A stretch of 64,000 nt of DNA. Origin: Phytobacter palmae (GTDB lineage Bacteria; Pseudomonadota; Gammaproteobacteria; Enterobacterales; Enterobacteriaceae). The notes below the pieces were generated by a model. The model searched no databases. It had not been told where the DNA came from and saw nothing but the letters and a program-made list of their open reading frames with translations. Position numbers and translations under genes: made by a program. Position 1 is the stretch's first letter. Each line of letters begins with the position of its first letter. This document shows, piece after piece, positions 1 to 11,183 of the stretch. The stretch lies in contig FONB01000015.1 of NCBI GenBank assembly GCA_900112785.1, positions 52,447 to 116,446 of the forward strand. Reading direction: 5' to 3'.

Positions 1-1868
<1,868 letters not shown>

Positions 1869-1892
1869 TCGTCGCTTTACAGCCATACCTGG

Positions 1893-1917
1893 GCCGCGCT
1901 TTTAGCGCGGCTTTTTT
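1893..1917 (+). terminator. Rho-independent terminator of gyrB
   Basis: An 8-bp perfect GC-rich stem (GCCGCGCT / AGCGCGGC) with a TTT loop is followed by six T residues, 25 bases after the gyrB stop codon. The stop codon of the converging LysR gene lies inside the hairpin, so it may serve both directions. Confidence 0.9.
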
Positions 1918-2837
1918 ACGGGGTCAGGAAAATCCAGCGACATCGCCGTCGGTAAGCGGCTCACCAGCGTGTCTATGGCAATTCTCATCCTCAACGGCAG
2001 ATGTGGCGTCTTCTGCCAGACCGCATGAACGTCAAAGCGCACATCCGGCGCCTGCCTGAAGAGCAGGACGAGTTTCCCATTCTGAATCTCTTTGCTTGCC
2101 ATCCAGCAGGGCAACCATGCAATGCCGTGTCCGGCTATCGCTGCGTCGCAGATTGCCTGTAAATCATCCATATTGAGTGATGAGCGAAGAACCAGGGTTT
2201 GCGGCTTTCCTTCGTTATCCGCAAGTTGCCAGGGTAAAATTCTGCCTGCTTGCAGATAGTTAATGGCCGTATGCTGACGTAAATCGGCAACGGTTTCTGG
2301 ATGGCCTTTTTTCATCAGATAATCCGGCGCGGCGCACAGAACCATTTGATGCTCACCCAGTTTTCTGGCGGCCAACACGGTGCTGTCTGCCAGAGCGCCG
2401 TTACGTACCGCCATATCGAATCCTTCCTCCACGAGATCCACTACCCTGTCGCTGAATGACATTTCCAGCTCAAGCCCGGGGTGTTCCTGCGCCAGCGCTA
2501 TCAGCAGCGGGGCGACGCACTGACGACCAAATAACACTGGCATAGCCACGCGCAGGCGGCCGCTCACCTGTTGCTTCCCTGTCTCCAGCAGCGATTCTGC
2601 GCTGCGGATCTCCTCCAGCGCGCGCAGACAACGCTCATAAAAAAGCGCGCCGTTATCGGTCAGCCGCTGACTGCGGGTGGTGCGCTGAAACAGGCGTACC
2701 CCCAGTCGTTGTTCAAGCCGGGCGATGCTTTTTCCCACTGCCGAACGTGACAAATGCAGGCGGACCGCGGCCTGAGCAAAACTGCCCGCTTCAACGGCAG
2801 CCACAAAAACGGGAATATCTTTCAGCGTATCGCTCAT
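1902..2837 (-). CDS. LysR-family transcriptional regulator
   Basis: A 311-residue LysR regulator. The N-terminal winged helix-turn-helix covers about residues 8-65 (GSFAQAAVRLHLSRSAVGKS), followed by a periplasmic-binding-like effector domain. The start MSDTLKDI was chosen as the usual family start; an in-frame ATG 8 codons upstream is possible. It is divergent from the oxidoreductase at 2948 with 110 bases between, the classic layout in which a LysR protein controls its neighbour and itself. The probable target is therefore that oxidoreductase gene. The inducer cannot be read from the sequence. I do not recognise a named orthologue. Confidence 0.88.
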   Translation of the reverse strand: MSDTLKDIPVFVAAVEAGSFAQAAVRLHLSRSAVGKSIARLEQRLGVRLFQRTTRSQRLTDNGALFYERCLRALEEIRSAESLLETGKQQVSGRLRVAMPVLFGRQCVAPLLIALAQEHPGLELEMSFSDRVVDLVEEGFDMAVRNGALADSTVLAARKLGEHQMVLCAAPDYLMKKGHPETVADLRQHTAINYLQAGRILPWQLADNEGKPQTLVLRSSLNMDDLQAICDAAIAGHGIAWLPCWMASKEIQNGKLVLLFRQAPDVRFDVHAVWQKTPHLPLRMRIAIDTLVSRLPTAMSLDFPDPVKKPR

Positions 2838-2947
2838 GAATTGTATCCATTTTTGCATCAATAAAGAGAAAACTTATCGCCACTGGCGACTCTTAGTCAA
2901 CGTTAGACTATCGATAGTGAAACTCATTTGATGGCAGGAGAAACAGG

Positions 2948-3973
2948 ATGGCAGAGACGATGCAACGCTGGTCAATGGACGCCCTCGGGCGCGACAACCT
3001 CAGACTTATCCGGGAGCCCCTCCCTCAGCCTGGCCCGGGTGAAGTACGTGTGCGGGTGAATGCCGTTGCGCTCAACTATCGCGACAAAATGGTTATTGAA
3101 GGCAACATGCCAATTTCCCGCACCTTCCCCTTTACACCGGCTTCTGACATGGCGGGTGTCGTGGACAGTGCTGGCGGGGGTGTAACGCGTTTCAAAGCCG
3201 GAGCACGCGTTATTTCGAACTTCTTCCCGGAGTGGATCGACGGCAAGCCAAAAGCGGACGCACGCATTTTGCCCTACCGAACCCTCGGAGGTTATTTCCA
3301 GGGAATGCTGGCCGAGTACGTGATTATGAATGAAAACTGGCTGGTTGCCGCCCCGGAAACCCTGGATGACGCAGAGGCCAGCACCTTGCCTTGTGCAGGG
3401 CTGACGGCCTGGTTCGCGCTGGTGGAGCGGGGCAATTTACGCGCCGGTCAGTCGGTGCTGGTACAAGGGACGGGTGGGGTGGCGATATTCGCGCTACAAA
3501 TCGCCAAAGCGCAGGGGGCGCAAGTGTTTGTCACGTCCGGCAGTGATGAAAAACTGGCGCAGGCAAAAAAACTGGGGGCTGTTCAGGGTATTAATCGGCT
3601 AAAAGGCGACTGGGTTGAGGAGATACTGACGCTGACTGAAGATCGCGGCATTGACCATATTATTGAAACCGTGGGCGGGGAAAATCTGAAACATTCCCTG
3701 CGAGCCGTGGCGGTTCATGGGCGAATCTCAGTCATTGGCGTGCTGGCCGGGAGTGAAATCTCGCTGCCTGCCAGTGAACTGTTGCTGAAATCGCCGGTGA
3801 TCCAGGGGATTGGTGTCGGTCACCGCCGTGCGCTTGAAGATCTGGTGCGTGCTGTTGATGTCAATGGGCTGAAACCTGTGATTGAGCATCGCTACCACTT
3901 CAACGAGCTTGCACAGGCATTTGAACATCTTGACCGCGGCGCGTTCGGCAAAATAGTTCTTACCCGCGAGTGA
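2948..3973 (+). CDS. Zinc-independent MDR-family oxidoreductase (quinone reductase-like)
   Basis: A 341-residue medium-chain dehydrogenase/reductase. The N-terminal GroES-like fold is followed by a Rossmann domain with the nucleotide motif GTGGVAIFALQIAK (about residues 175-188). The zinc-ligand Cys and the GHE motif of true alcohol dehydrogenases are replaced (ALNYRDK and PASDMAG), so catalytic zinc is probably absent. NAD(P)H-dependent quinone or enal reduction is then more likely than alcohol oxidation. The start has a good Shine-Dalgarno (AGGAG, 7 bases upstream). It is divergent from the LysR gene, its likely regulator. The substrate is unknown. Confidence 0.85.
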   Translation: MAETMQRWSMDALGRDNLRLIREPLPQPGPGEVRVRVNAVALNYRDKMVIEGNMPISRTFPFTPASDMAGVVDSAGGGVTRFKAGARVISNFFPEWIDGKPKADARILPYRTLGGYFQGMLAEYVIMNENWLVAAPETLDDAEASTLPCAGLTAWFALVERGNLRAGQSVLVQGTGGVAIFALQIAKAQGAQVFVTSGSDEKLAQAKKLGAVQGINRLKGDWVEEILTLTEDRGIDHIIETVGGENLKHSLRAVAVHGRISVIGVLAGSEISLPASELLLKSPVIQGIGVGHRRALEDLVRAVDVNGLKPVIEHRYHFNELAQAFEHLDRGAFGKIVLTRE

Positions 3974-4088
3974 GCCTTCGTTCCCCGGGATTGGTGTAAA
4001 AGGGGTGTTTCTGTTGCGCAATGTAGCTCTATTTTTGTGTGCTTAATCGCGTTAGCATGAGGCAGTACTCATTTATCCCGGGGATCTC

Positions 4089-4901
4089 ATGGCTATCAAA
4101 CTTATTGCAATCGATATGGACGGCACCTTACTGCTGCCTGACCACACAATTTCACCTGCTGTAAAAAACGCGATCGCCGCGGCGCGTGAAAAAGGAGTGA
4201 AAGTGGTGCTGACGACAGGCCGCCCTTATGCCGGGGTTCATGCCTACGTTAAAGAGCTGCATATGGAACGGGAAGGTGATTACTGCATTACTTACAACGG
4301 CGCGCTGGTGCAAAACGCCCATGATGGCAGCACGGTGACACAAACGGCACTGAGCTATAACGATTACCGCTATCTGGAAAAACTGTCCCGCGAAGTCGGT
4401 TCGCACTTCCACGCGCTCGATCGCAATACGCTGTACACCGCCAACCGCGATATCAGCTTCTACACGGTGCACGAATCCTATGTCGCCACTATCCCGCTGG
4501 TGTTCTGTGAGCCGGAAAACATGGATCCGAACACACAGTTTCTCAAGGTGATGATGATTGATGAACCGGAAATCCTCGATAAAGCGATTGCCCGCATTCC
4601 GGCAGAGGTGAAAGAGAAATATACCGTACTGAAAAGCGCGCCGTACTTCCTCGAAATGCTTGATAAGCGCGTCAATAAAGGTACCGGGGTGAAATCTCTG
4701 GCCGAGGTTCTGGGCATCAAGCCGGAAGAGATCATGACCATCGGCGATCAGGAAAACGACATCGCCATGATCGAGTATGCTGGCGTGGGTGTGGCAATGG
4801 ATAACGCCATTCCGTCGGTGAAAGAAGTGGCCAATTTTGTCACCAAATCCAACCTCGAAGATGGCGTAGCGTATGCCATTGAGAAGTTTGTGCTGAATTA
4901 A
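4089..4901 (+). CDS. yidA: HAD-superfamily sugar phosphatase YidA
   Basis: A 270-residue Cof-type HAD phosphatase. Motif I is DMDGTLL near the N-terminus (nucleophile Asp and acid/base Asp). Motif II is LTTGRPY. Motif III/IV is the KGTGVKSL region and GDQENDIAMI. The type IIB cap lies between. In E. coli YidA dephosphorylates sugar phosphates such as alpha-glucose-1-phosphate and erythrose-4-phosphate. Length and sequence match E. coli. It converges with cbrA, 21 bases apart, with an imperfect CAGGCA/TGCCTG hairpin at about 4910-4937 between them. Confidence 0.97.
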   Translation: MAIKLIAIDMDGTLLLPDHTISPAVKNAIAAAREKGVKVVLTTGRPYAGVHAYVKELHMEREGDYCITYNGALVQNAHDGSTVTQTALSYNDYRYLEKLSREVGSHFHALDRNTLYTANRDISFYTVHESYVATIPLVFCEPENMDPNTQFLKVMMIDEPEILDKAIARIPAEVKEKYTVLKSAPYFLEMLDKRVNKGTGVKSLAEVLGIKPEEIMTIGDQENDIAMIEYAGVGVAMDNAIPSVKEVANFVTKSNLEDGVAYAIEKFVLN

Positions 4902-4922
4902 TCTGCCGCCAGGCAGGGGCGA

Positions 4923-6008
4923 TCAGGCCCTTGCCTGCGTATGCGTCGCTTTCTGCATCGGGATATGACCAGCCCCACTTTTCATGATCAGACCGCGTAT
5001 CCATGGTGTCGTCAGACAACGATTTTTGATGACTTTTCCCAGCAATTTCACGCGTAATCTTCGCGTTTTCTTCCAGTATTCTGCGTTGCGGTTTTTTGTT
5101 TCTCCGCATAATACTTCTGCCAGAATTTCCGCGCTATCCAGTGCATAGCTGATCCCTTCCAGCGAACTGGCGCTGATAAATCCAGCCGCTTCGCCAATCA
5201 GAAACGCATTCTCTTTACCGCAGACAAAATCCGCCCAGCGGGACGGGCACAGCACTGTGCATTTCTCTGTTTTCACCGCGTCGCCAAAGCGGAAATCAAA
5301 GGGTTCAAGGCGCTGTTTGAGGCGGTTAAAACTCTCTCTGCCATCCTTCATGGCAAATGCCCCACCGAAAATGAAATAACCATCTTTGCAAATACTCCAT
5401 GCATAACAATCCGTTGTCTCATTATCAAACACGCAGGAATAAAACGGTGACGAGTGACGGTCTTTGAACCACTGCTGCAGCGAGACGTACTTGCGGATCT
5501 CATGAGCGGGATACAGAAAACGCCGCACCATGGAGTTCGCACCATCGCCGCCCACCAGATAATCTGCCGTCGCTTCCTGTGTTTCACCGTCAACCACGTA
5601 TGTCAGATGCCAGAGGCTGTCCTGTCGGTTGATCTTTTTACACAAAGCGTCGTGGTGAACAGTGACCGACGCAGGGATTAATGATTTCATCCATAAATCA
5701 AAGGCATGTCTGTCAATATTGACGTAACTGCGTTGATAATTCCGCTCAATTCCCGTTTGCACATCCAGCGTCTGTACGCTGAAAATTTGCGGATCGGCCA
5801 GCACCTGCACCGGCAGCGTAATACCCGCACGGATAAATGAACGTTGCGCGTCCGGGGCCAGCAATCCGCCACATGGTTTCATAAATCCGCCCGTCCCGCA
5901 TTGTTGCTTTTTGTCTAATGCCAGCACGCTCATTCTGCCTGCTAACTGCCGCGCCAGCGCTGCTCCCGCAGGCCCCAAACCAATAATCGCCACATCAAAA
6001 TGCTGCAT
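4923..6008 (-). CDS. cbrA: FAD-dependent oxidoreductase CbrA (geranylgeranyl-reductase-like)
   Basis: A 361-residue flavoprotein of the geranylgeranyl reductase / PHBH-like superfamily. The N-terminal dinucleotide-binding motif is [12 protein letters not shown], followed by [12 protein letters not shown] and the second FAD motif ([20 protein letters not shown]). It matches E. coli CbrA (YidS, 354 residues) in length and wording. In E. coli, CbrA protects against colicin M and is part of the CreBC regulon, possibly acting on the lipid carrier; the reaction is not established. I did not find a convincing CreB site. It is divergent from the dgo operon, with 241 bases between. Confidence 0.93.
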   Translation of the reverse strand: MQHFDVAIIGLGPAGAALARQLAGRMSVLALDKKQQCGTGGFMKPCGGLLAPDAQRSFIRAGITLPVQVLADPQIFSVQTLDVQTGIERNYQRSYVNIDRHAFDLWMKSLIPASVTVHHDALCKKINRQDSLWHLTYVVDGETQEATADYLVGGDGANSMVRRFLYPAHEIRKYVSLQQWFKDRHSSPFYSCVFDNETTDCYAWSICKDGYFIFGGAFAMKDGRESFNRLKQRLEPFDFRFGDAVKTEKCTVLCPSRWADFVCGKENAFLIGEAAGFISASSLEGISYALDSAEILAEVLCGETKNRNAEYWKKTRRLRVKLLGKVIKNRCLTTPWIRGLIMKSGAGHIPMQKATHTQARA

Positions 6009-6110
6009 ATCCCCTCCTCATGTTGATTAGGACGATAAGCGGCTCGGGTGAAGTGAAGGTGAAGTAAAGACGGTTAATTTTGTGATCTATCGTTCATTTT
6101 GCGATCTAAA

Positions 6111-6142
6111 TTGTAGTACAACAATAATTAATTGTACTACAT
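6111..6142. promoter_or_regulatory. Paired DgoR-type operators upstream of dgoR
   Basis: TTGTAGTACAA (6111-6121) is a perfect palindrome around one central base. TTGTACTACAT (6132-6142) is a near copy. Their centres are 21 bp apart, two helical turns. The sites fit FadR-subfamily GntR operators and lie about 110 bases before dgoR. D-galactonate release of DgoR is known in E. coli; assignment of these exact sites is inference. Confidence 0.7.
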
Positions 6143-6249
6143 TCGATTTCATCGAAAGAAAAGTAAGCGCTGTTTGTACTGCAAGGATGAGGTGAAAATC
6201 GCCGGTCGAGGTAAAGTAGGCATGCATACACAGCAAATAAGGGCATGCC

Positions 6250-6939
6250 ATGACACTCACCAAAACTGACCGCATCGTCATCACGTTAGGGCACCAGATT
6301 GTGGCCGGGAAATATGTCCCCGGCTCAGCACTTCCGGCAGAAGCAGAGCTCTGCGAGGAATTTGAAACCTCGCGCAACATCATTCGCGAAGTCTTTCGTT
6401 CATTAATGGCGAAGAGGCTCATCGAGATAAAACGATATCGCGGCGCATTTGTGGCACCGCGCAATCAGTGGAATTACCTCGATACCGAAGTACTGCAATG
6501 GGTACTGGAAAACGACTATGACCCGCGACTCATCAGTGCGATGAGCGAGGTGCGAAACCTCGTGGAGCCGGCCATTGCTCGCTGGGCGGCAGAGCGCGCA
6601 ACCTCAAGCGATTTGGCGCAAATCGAGGCAGCGCTCAACGACATGATTGCGAATAACCAGAATCGCGATGCGTTCAATGAGGCGGACATTCGTTACCACG
6701 AAGCGGTGCTGGCGTCGGTACATAATCCAGTCTTACAGCAATTAACCGTGGCGATCAGTTCGCTTCAGCGGGCGGTATTTGAACGAACCTGGATGGGCGA
6801 TGAAGCCAACATGCCAAAAACGCTCCAGGAACATAAGGCGCTGTTCGATGCGATACGGCATCAGGACGGTGATGCAGCAGAGCAGGCGGCGCTCACCATG
6901 ATCGCCAGCTCTACCCGAAGGCTTAAGGAAATCACATGA
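6250..6939 (+). CDS. dgoR: D-galactonate operon repressor, GntR family
   Basis: A 229-residue FadR-subfamily GntR repressor. The N-terminal winged helix (about residues 8-75, with SLPAEAELCEEFETSRNIIREV-type helix-turn-helix) precedes an all-helical FCD effector domain with the metal-ligand pattern E..D..H (NEADIRYHEAVL). It is nearly identical to E. coli DgoR. It represses the dgo operon until D-galactonate binds. It is the first gene of the operon, and its stop overlaps the dgoK start by 4 bases, so repressor and enzymes are translationally coupled. Confidence 0.97.
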   Translation: MTLTKTDRIVITLGHQIVAGKYVPGSALPAEAELCEEFETSRNIIREVFRSLMAKRLIEIKRYRGAFVAPRNQWNYLDTEVLQWVLENDYDPRLISAMSEVRNLVEPAIARWAAERATSSDLAQIEAALNDMIANNQNRDAFNEADIRYHEAVLASVHNPVLQQLTVAISSLQRAVFERTWMGDEANMPKTLQEHKALFDAIRHQDGDAAEQAALTMIASSTRRLKEIT

Positions 6940-7811
6940 CATCTCGCTACATCGCAATTGACTGGGGGTCGACCAACTTACGCGCCTGGCTTTATCAGGA
7001 GGCAGAATGCCTGGAGAGCAGACAATCAGAAGCAGGTGTTACGCGCCTGAATGGCAAATCCCCACAAGCGGTGTTAGCAGAAATTACCCACGGCTGGCGC
7101 AATGAGCAAACGCCGGTAGTGATGGCAGGGATGATTGGCAGCAATGTCGGCTGGAAAGTGGCTCCTTACTTACCCGTTCCTGCCTTTTTCTCTGCTATTG
7201 GCGAGCAGTTGACCGCCGTTGGCGACAATGTCTGGATTATTCCCGGCCTGTGCGTTTCTCGCGACGATAACCACAACGTAATGCGTGGCGAAGAGACGCA
7301 ACTCCTGGGCGCACGCGAACTTTCTCCCTCTTCTGTTTATGTGATGCCGGGCACCCACTGCAAATGGGTGCGTGCAGATGCCTACCAGATTCATGATTTT
7401 CGCACCGTGATGACGGGTGAATTGCATCATTTGTTGCTCCACCATTCGCTGGTGGGCGCGGGGCTGCCGGAGCAGGAGGTGTCACCTGCGGCATTTACGT
7501 CCGGGCTCGAACGCGGCCTCGCTACGCCCGCTATTCTGCCGCGACTGTTCGAAGTCCGTGCCGCTCATGTGCTCGGTAAATTGCCGCGTGAACAGGTTAG
7601 CGAGTTTTTATCAGGCCTGCTGATTGGCGCCGAAGTAGCCAGCATGGCTGAGCACTATCCCGAGCATCAGGTCACCATCGTTGCGGGAAACACTCTATCC
7701 GGCCGCTATCAACAGGCGCTGGAGGCAGTTGGCCGCAAGGCTGTGGTCATCTCCGGCGACACCGCATTTCAGACAGGAATAAGGAGCATCGCTCATGCAG
7801 TGGCAAACTAA
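6936..7811 (+). CDS. dgoK: 2-dehydro-3-deoxygalactonokinase
   Basis: A 291-residue kinase that phosphorylates 2-keto-3-deoxy-D-galactonate to its 6-phosphate, the third step of D-galactonate catabolism. The N-terminal IDWGSTNLRAW matches the ASKHA-type phosphate-1 motif. MPGTHCKW and TIVAGNTLSGRY are conserved in the family. Length agrees with E. coli DgoK (292). The start overlaps dgoR by 4 bases and the end overlaps dgoA by 17 bases, showing tight coupling. Confidence 0.96.
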   Translation: MTSRYIAIDWGSTNLRAWLYQEAECLESRQSEAGVTRLNGKSPQAVLAEITHGWRNEQTPVVMAGMIGSNVGWKVAPYLPVPAFFSAIGEQLTAVGDNVWIIPGLCVSRDDNHNVMRGEETQLLGARELSPSSVYVMPGTHCKWVRADAYQIHDFRTVMTGELHHLLLHHSLVGAGLPEQEVSPAAFTSGLERGLATPAILPRLFEVRAAHVLGKLPREQVSEFLSGLLIGAEVASMAEHYPEHQVTIVAGNTLSGRYQQALEAVGRKAVVISGDTAFQTGIRSIAHAVAN

Positions 7812-8412
7812 CCTTCCGCTTATCGCAATATTACGAGGCGTTACCCCTGATGAAGCGCTGGCGCACGTCGGCGCGGTCATTGACGCTGGTTTTGATGCGG
7901 TAGAGATCCCGCTTAATTCACCCCAGTGGGAAAAAAGCATACCGGCTATCGTCGCGGCGTATGGCGACAAAGCACTTATCGGCGCGGGCACCGTTCTCAG
8001 GCCGGAGCAGGTTGACCAACTGGCTGAGATGGGCTGCAAACTGATCGTCACCCCCAATATTCAGCCCGACGTCATTCGCCGCGCGGTGAGCTACGGCATG
8101 ACGATCTGCCCGGGTTGCGCGACCGCCAGCGAAGCGTTTACCGCGCTTGATGCGGGGGCGCAGGCACTGAAAATTTTCCCCTCTTCGGCCTTTGGCCCGG
8201 ACTACATCAAAGCATTGAAAGCGGTCTTACCGTCGGACGTACCGGTCTTTGCCGTGGGTGGGGTAACGCCAGAAAACCTGGCGCAATGGATTAAGGCTGG
8301 CTGCATGGGCGCCGGGCTGGGCAGCGATCTGTATCGTGCCGGGCAGCCCGTGGAACGCACCGCGCAACAGGCAACCGCTTTTGTTAACGCGTATCGAGAG
8401 GCAGTGCAATGA
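7795..8412 (+). CDS. dgoA: 2-dehydro-3-deoxy-6-phosphogalactonate aldolase
   Basis: A 205-residue class I aldolase of the KDPG/KHG family. It splits 2-keto-3-deoxy-6-phosphogalactonate into pyruvate and glyceraldehyde-3-phosphate. The (beta/alpha)8 barrel shows the catalytic Glu in EIPLNSP, GAGTVL, the Schiff-base Lys in the IVTPN..LKIFPSS region, and the phosphate-binding GGVTPENL. It overlaps dgoK by 17 bases and dgoD by 4, and has its own GGAG ribosome site inside dgoK (AATAAGGAGC). Confidence 0.96.
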   Translation: MQWQTNLPLIAILRGVTPDEALAHVGAVIDAGFDAVEIPLNSPQWEKSIPAIVAAYGDKALIGAGTVLRPEQVDQLAEMGCKLIVTPNIQPDVIRRAVSYGMTICPGCATASEAFTALDAGAQALKIFPSSAFGPDYIKALKAVLPSDVPVFAVGGVTPENLAQWIKAGCMGAGLGSDLYRAGQPVERTAQQATAFVNAYREAVQ

Positions 8413-9557
8413 AAATAACCAAACTCACCACTTACCGTTTACCCCCGCGTTGGATGTTCCTGAAAATCGAAACCGATGAAGGCGTTGTTGGCTGGGGGGA
8501 GCCGGTCATTGAAGGGCGCGCCCGCACGGTTGAGGCGGCGGTACATGAGCTGAGTGATTATCTTATTGGCCAGGACCCTTCACGTATCAATGACTTATGG
8601 CAGGTGATGTATCGTGCTGGTTTTTACCGTGGCGGCCCGATTCTGATGAGCGCCATTGCCGGCATTGACCAGGCGCTGTGGGATATCAAAGGGAAAGTCC
8701 ATAATGCGCCGGTCTGGCAACTGATGGGCGGCCTGGTACGTGACAAAATCAAAGCGTACAGCTGGGTCGGCGGTGATCGTCCGGCTGAGGTCATTGACGG
8801 CATTAAAACCCTGCGCAACATTGGCTTCGATACTTTCAAGCTGAACGGCTGTGAAGAGATGGGGATGATTGATAATTCCCGGGCGGTAGATGCCGCCGTG
8901 AATACCGTGGCGCAAATCCGTGAAGCCTTTGGCAATGAGATTGAATTTGGCCTCGATTTCCATGGGCGCGTCAGTGCGCCGATGGCAAAAGTATTAATTA
9001 AAGAACTTGAGCCGTATCGCCCGTTATTTATTGAAGAGCCGGTACTGGCGGAGCAGGCGGAATATTATCCGCGTCTGGCGGCGCAAACGCATATTCCGAT
9101 TGCCGCTGGCGAACGTATGTTCTCGCGTTTTGAATTTAAACGCGTACTGGAAGCGGGGGGGATTTCTATATTACAGCCGGATTTATCCCACGCTGGCGGA
9201 ATTACCGAGTGCTACAAAATTGCCGGAATGGCCGAAGCCTATGACGTGGCGCTGGCCCCGCATTGTCCGCTTGGCCCGGTGGCGCTGGCGGCCTGTCTGC
9301 ACGTGGATTTCGTTTCCCACAATGCGGTATTCCAGGAGCAGAGTATGGGCATTCATTACAATAAAGGCGCCGAATTACTCGACTTCGTGAAAAATAAAGA
9401 AGATTTCAATATGGAAGGGGGCTTCTTTAAGCCATTGATGAAGCCGGGGCTGGGTGTGGATATTGATGAAGAGAAGGTTATTGAGTTGAGTAAGAATGCG
9501 CCGGACTGGCGTAATCCGGTTTGGCGGAATGAAGATGGCACCGTCGCCGAGTGGTAA
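8409..9557 (+). CDS. dgoD: D-galactonate dehydratase
   Basis: A 382-residue enolase-superfamily (mandelate racemase subgroup) enzyme converting D-galactonate to 2-keto-3-deoxygalactonate, the first committed step. Magnesium-ligand acidic residues lie in [15 protein letters not shown] and AGERMFSR. The acid/base histidines sit in DFHG and APHCPLGP. It is the full E. coli length. It overlaps dgoA by 4 bases. A 278-base gap with an RNA hairpin separates it from the transporter dgoT. Confidence 0.97.
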   Translation: MKITKLTTYRLPPRWMFLKIETDEGVVGWGEPVIEGRARTVEAAVHELSDYLIGQDPSRINDLWQVMYRAGFYRGGPILMSAIAGIDQALWDIKGKVHNAPVWQLMGGLVRDKIKAYSWVGGDRPAEVIDGIKTLRNIGFDTFKLNGCEEMGMIDNSRAVDAAVNTVAQIREAFGNEIEFGLDFHGRVSAPMAKVLIKELEPYRPLFIEEPVLAEQAEYYPRLAAQTHIPIAAGERMFSRFEFKRVLEAGGISILQPDLSHAGGITECYKIAGMAEAYDVALAPHCPLGPVALAACLHVDFVSHNAVFQEQSMGIHYNKGAELLDFVKNKEDFNMEGGFFKPLMKPGLGVDIDEEKVIELSKNAPDWRNPVWRNEDGTVAEW

Positions 9558-9786
9558 ATGCGCGTCATAGTTCGCACTGGTGGTGCGCTGGCTGCATTTT
9601 CTTATTCCGGTCACATATTTTTATATACACACGGGAATGCAAAAACTTGCCGCGTTATCGCCCCTTTGGGACCAGCGCATGCGCTGTTCAAAAACGCTAA
9701 TGCGTTTTGTCCCCCAGCACGAATTATTTAGCGCAATGCCATTAAGTTATTAATAAAAATTTTAAAGACACCCTCTGTAATTTACC

Positions 9787-9814
9787 GGGCATGGTGAGCG
9801 GCCTCGCTATGCCC
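9787..9814 (+). other. 12-bp RNA stem-loop between dgoD and dgoT
   Basis: GGGCAUGGUGAG pairs with CUCGCUAUGCCC at all 12 positions (two G-U wobbles) around a CGGC loop. There is no U tract, so it is not an intrinsic terminator. It ends 7 bases before the GGAG upstream of dgoT. It may stabilise or process the operon mRNA. The rest of the 9558-9835 gap shows nothing else clear. Confidence 0.6.
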
Positions 9815-9835
9815 AAAATCTGGAGACAGATTGCG

Positions 9836-11128
9836 ATGGATATTTCAGTTACTGCTGCAAAAGTCGGTCGTCGGCGTTATCTGACGCTGGTGATGATCTT
9901 TATTACGGTTGTTATTTGTTATGTCGACAGGGCCAACCTCGCGGTGGCCTCCGCGCATATTCAACAAGAGTTTGGTATCACTAAAGCGGAAATGGGCTAT
10001 GTTTTTTCCGCTTTTGCCTGGCTTTATACGTTATGTCAGATCCCCGGCGGCTGGTTTCTTGACCGGGTTGGCTCTCGTCTTACCTATTTTATCGCCATCT
10101 TTGGCTGGTCGGTGGCGACCCTGTTCCAGGGCTTTGCGACAGGATTAATGTCGCTGATTGGCCTGCGCGCCATCACCGGGATTTTTGAAGCGCCCGCCTT
10201 TCCGACCAATAACCGTATGGTGACCAGCTGGTTCCCGGAACACGAACGCGCTTCTGCCGTTGGCTTCTACACCTCCGGTCAGTTTGTCGGCCTGGCATTT
10301 CTTACGCCGCTGCTTATCTGGATTCAGGAGCTGCTGAGCTGGCACTGGGTATTTATCGTTACCGGTGGGATTGGCATCATCTGGTCCTTAATCTGGTTCA
10401 AGGTCTATCAACCGCCGCGTCTGACCAAAAGCGTCACACATGAAGAGCTGGAATACATTCGTGAAGGCGGCGGTCTGGTAGACGGCGATGCACCTGTGAC
10501 CAAAGAGGCGCGCCAGCCGCTCACTAAAGCAGACTGGAAACTGGTGTTCCATCGTAAACTGGTCGGTGTTTATCTGGGGCAATTCGCCGTCACCTCCACG
10601 CTGTGGTTCTTCCTGACATGGTTTCCGAACTATCTGACCCAGGAAAAAGGTATCACTGCGCTCAAAGCCGGGTTTATGACTACGGTGCCATTCCTCGCCG
10701 CGTTCTTTGGTGTGCTGCTTTCCGGCTGGCTGGCGGACAGACTGGTGCGTAAGGGGTTCTCCCTTGGCGCGGCACGTAAAACACCCATCATCTGTGGCCT
10801 GCTGATCTCCACCTGCATTATGGGCGCGAACTACACTAATGACCCGGTGTGGATCATGACGCTGATGGCGATAGCGTTTTTCGGCAATGGTTTCGCCTCA
10901 ATCACCTGGTCACTGGTCTCTTCTCTTGCGCCGATGCGTCTGATTGGGTTGACGGGGGGTGTTTTTAACTTTGTTGGCGGTCTGGGCGGTATTACTGTGC
11001 CGCTGGTTATCGGTTACCTGGCACAGAGCTACGGTTTTGCCCCTGCGCTGGTCTATATCTCCGTGGTGGCATTGATTGGCGCACTTTCTTACATCCTGCT
11101 GGTCGGCGATGTAAAACGGGTAGGTTAA
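9836..11128 (+). CDS. dgoT: D-galactonate:H+ symporter, MFS
   Basis: A 430-residue inner-membrane transporter of the anion:cation symporter MFS family with about 12 membrane segments. The N-terminal arm has [12 protein letters not shown] with the family acidic/Arg signature CYVDRANL (TM1). An MFS signature loop follows ([11 protein letters not shown]). It is nearly identical to E. coli DgoT. The ATG at 9836 (MDISVTAAK) was chosen over an upstream ATG at 9791. The upstream ATG would run through the hairpin, while 9836 matches the E. coli start and follows TGGAGACAG. It is the last gene of the D-galactonate operon. Confidence 0.96.
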   Translation: MDISVTAAKVGRRRYLTLVMIFITVVICYVDRANLAVASAHIQQEFGITKAEMGYVFSAFAWLYTLCQIPGGWFLDRVGSRLTYFIAIFGWSVATLFQGFATGLMSLIGLRAITGIFEAPAFPTNNRMVTSWFPEHERASAVGFYTSGQFVGLAFLTPLLIWIQELLSWHWVFIVTGGIGIIWSLIWFKVYQPPRLTKSVTHEELEYIREGGGLVDGDAPVTKEARQPLTKADWKLVFHRKLVGVYLGQFAVTSTLWFFLTWFPNYLTQEKGITALKAGFMTTVPFLAAFFGVLLSGWLADRLVRKGFSLGAARKTPIICGLLISTCIMGANYTNDPVWIMTLMAIAFFGNGFASITWSLVSSLAPMRLIGLTGGVFNFVGGLGGITVPLVIGYLAQSYGFAPALVYISVVALIGALSYILLVGDVKRVG

Positions 11129-11183
11129 TCCCCCCGCCTTGCGATACCCTGATGCGAAATATGGCATCAGGGTCATCCATCAC

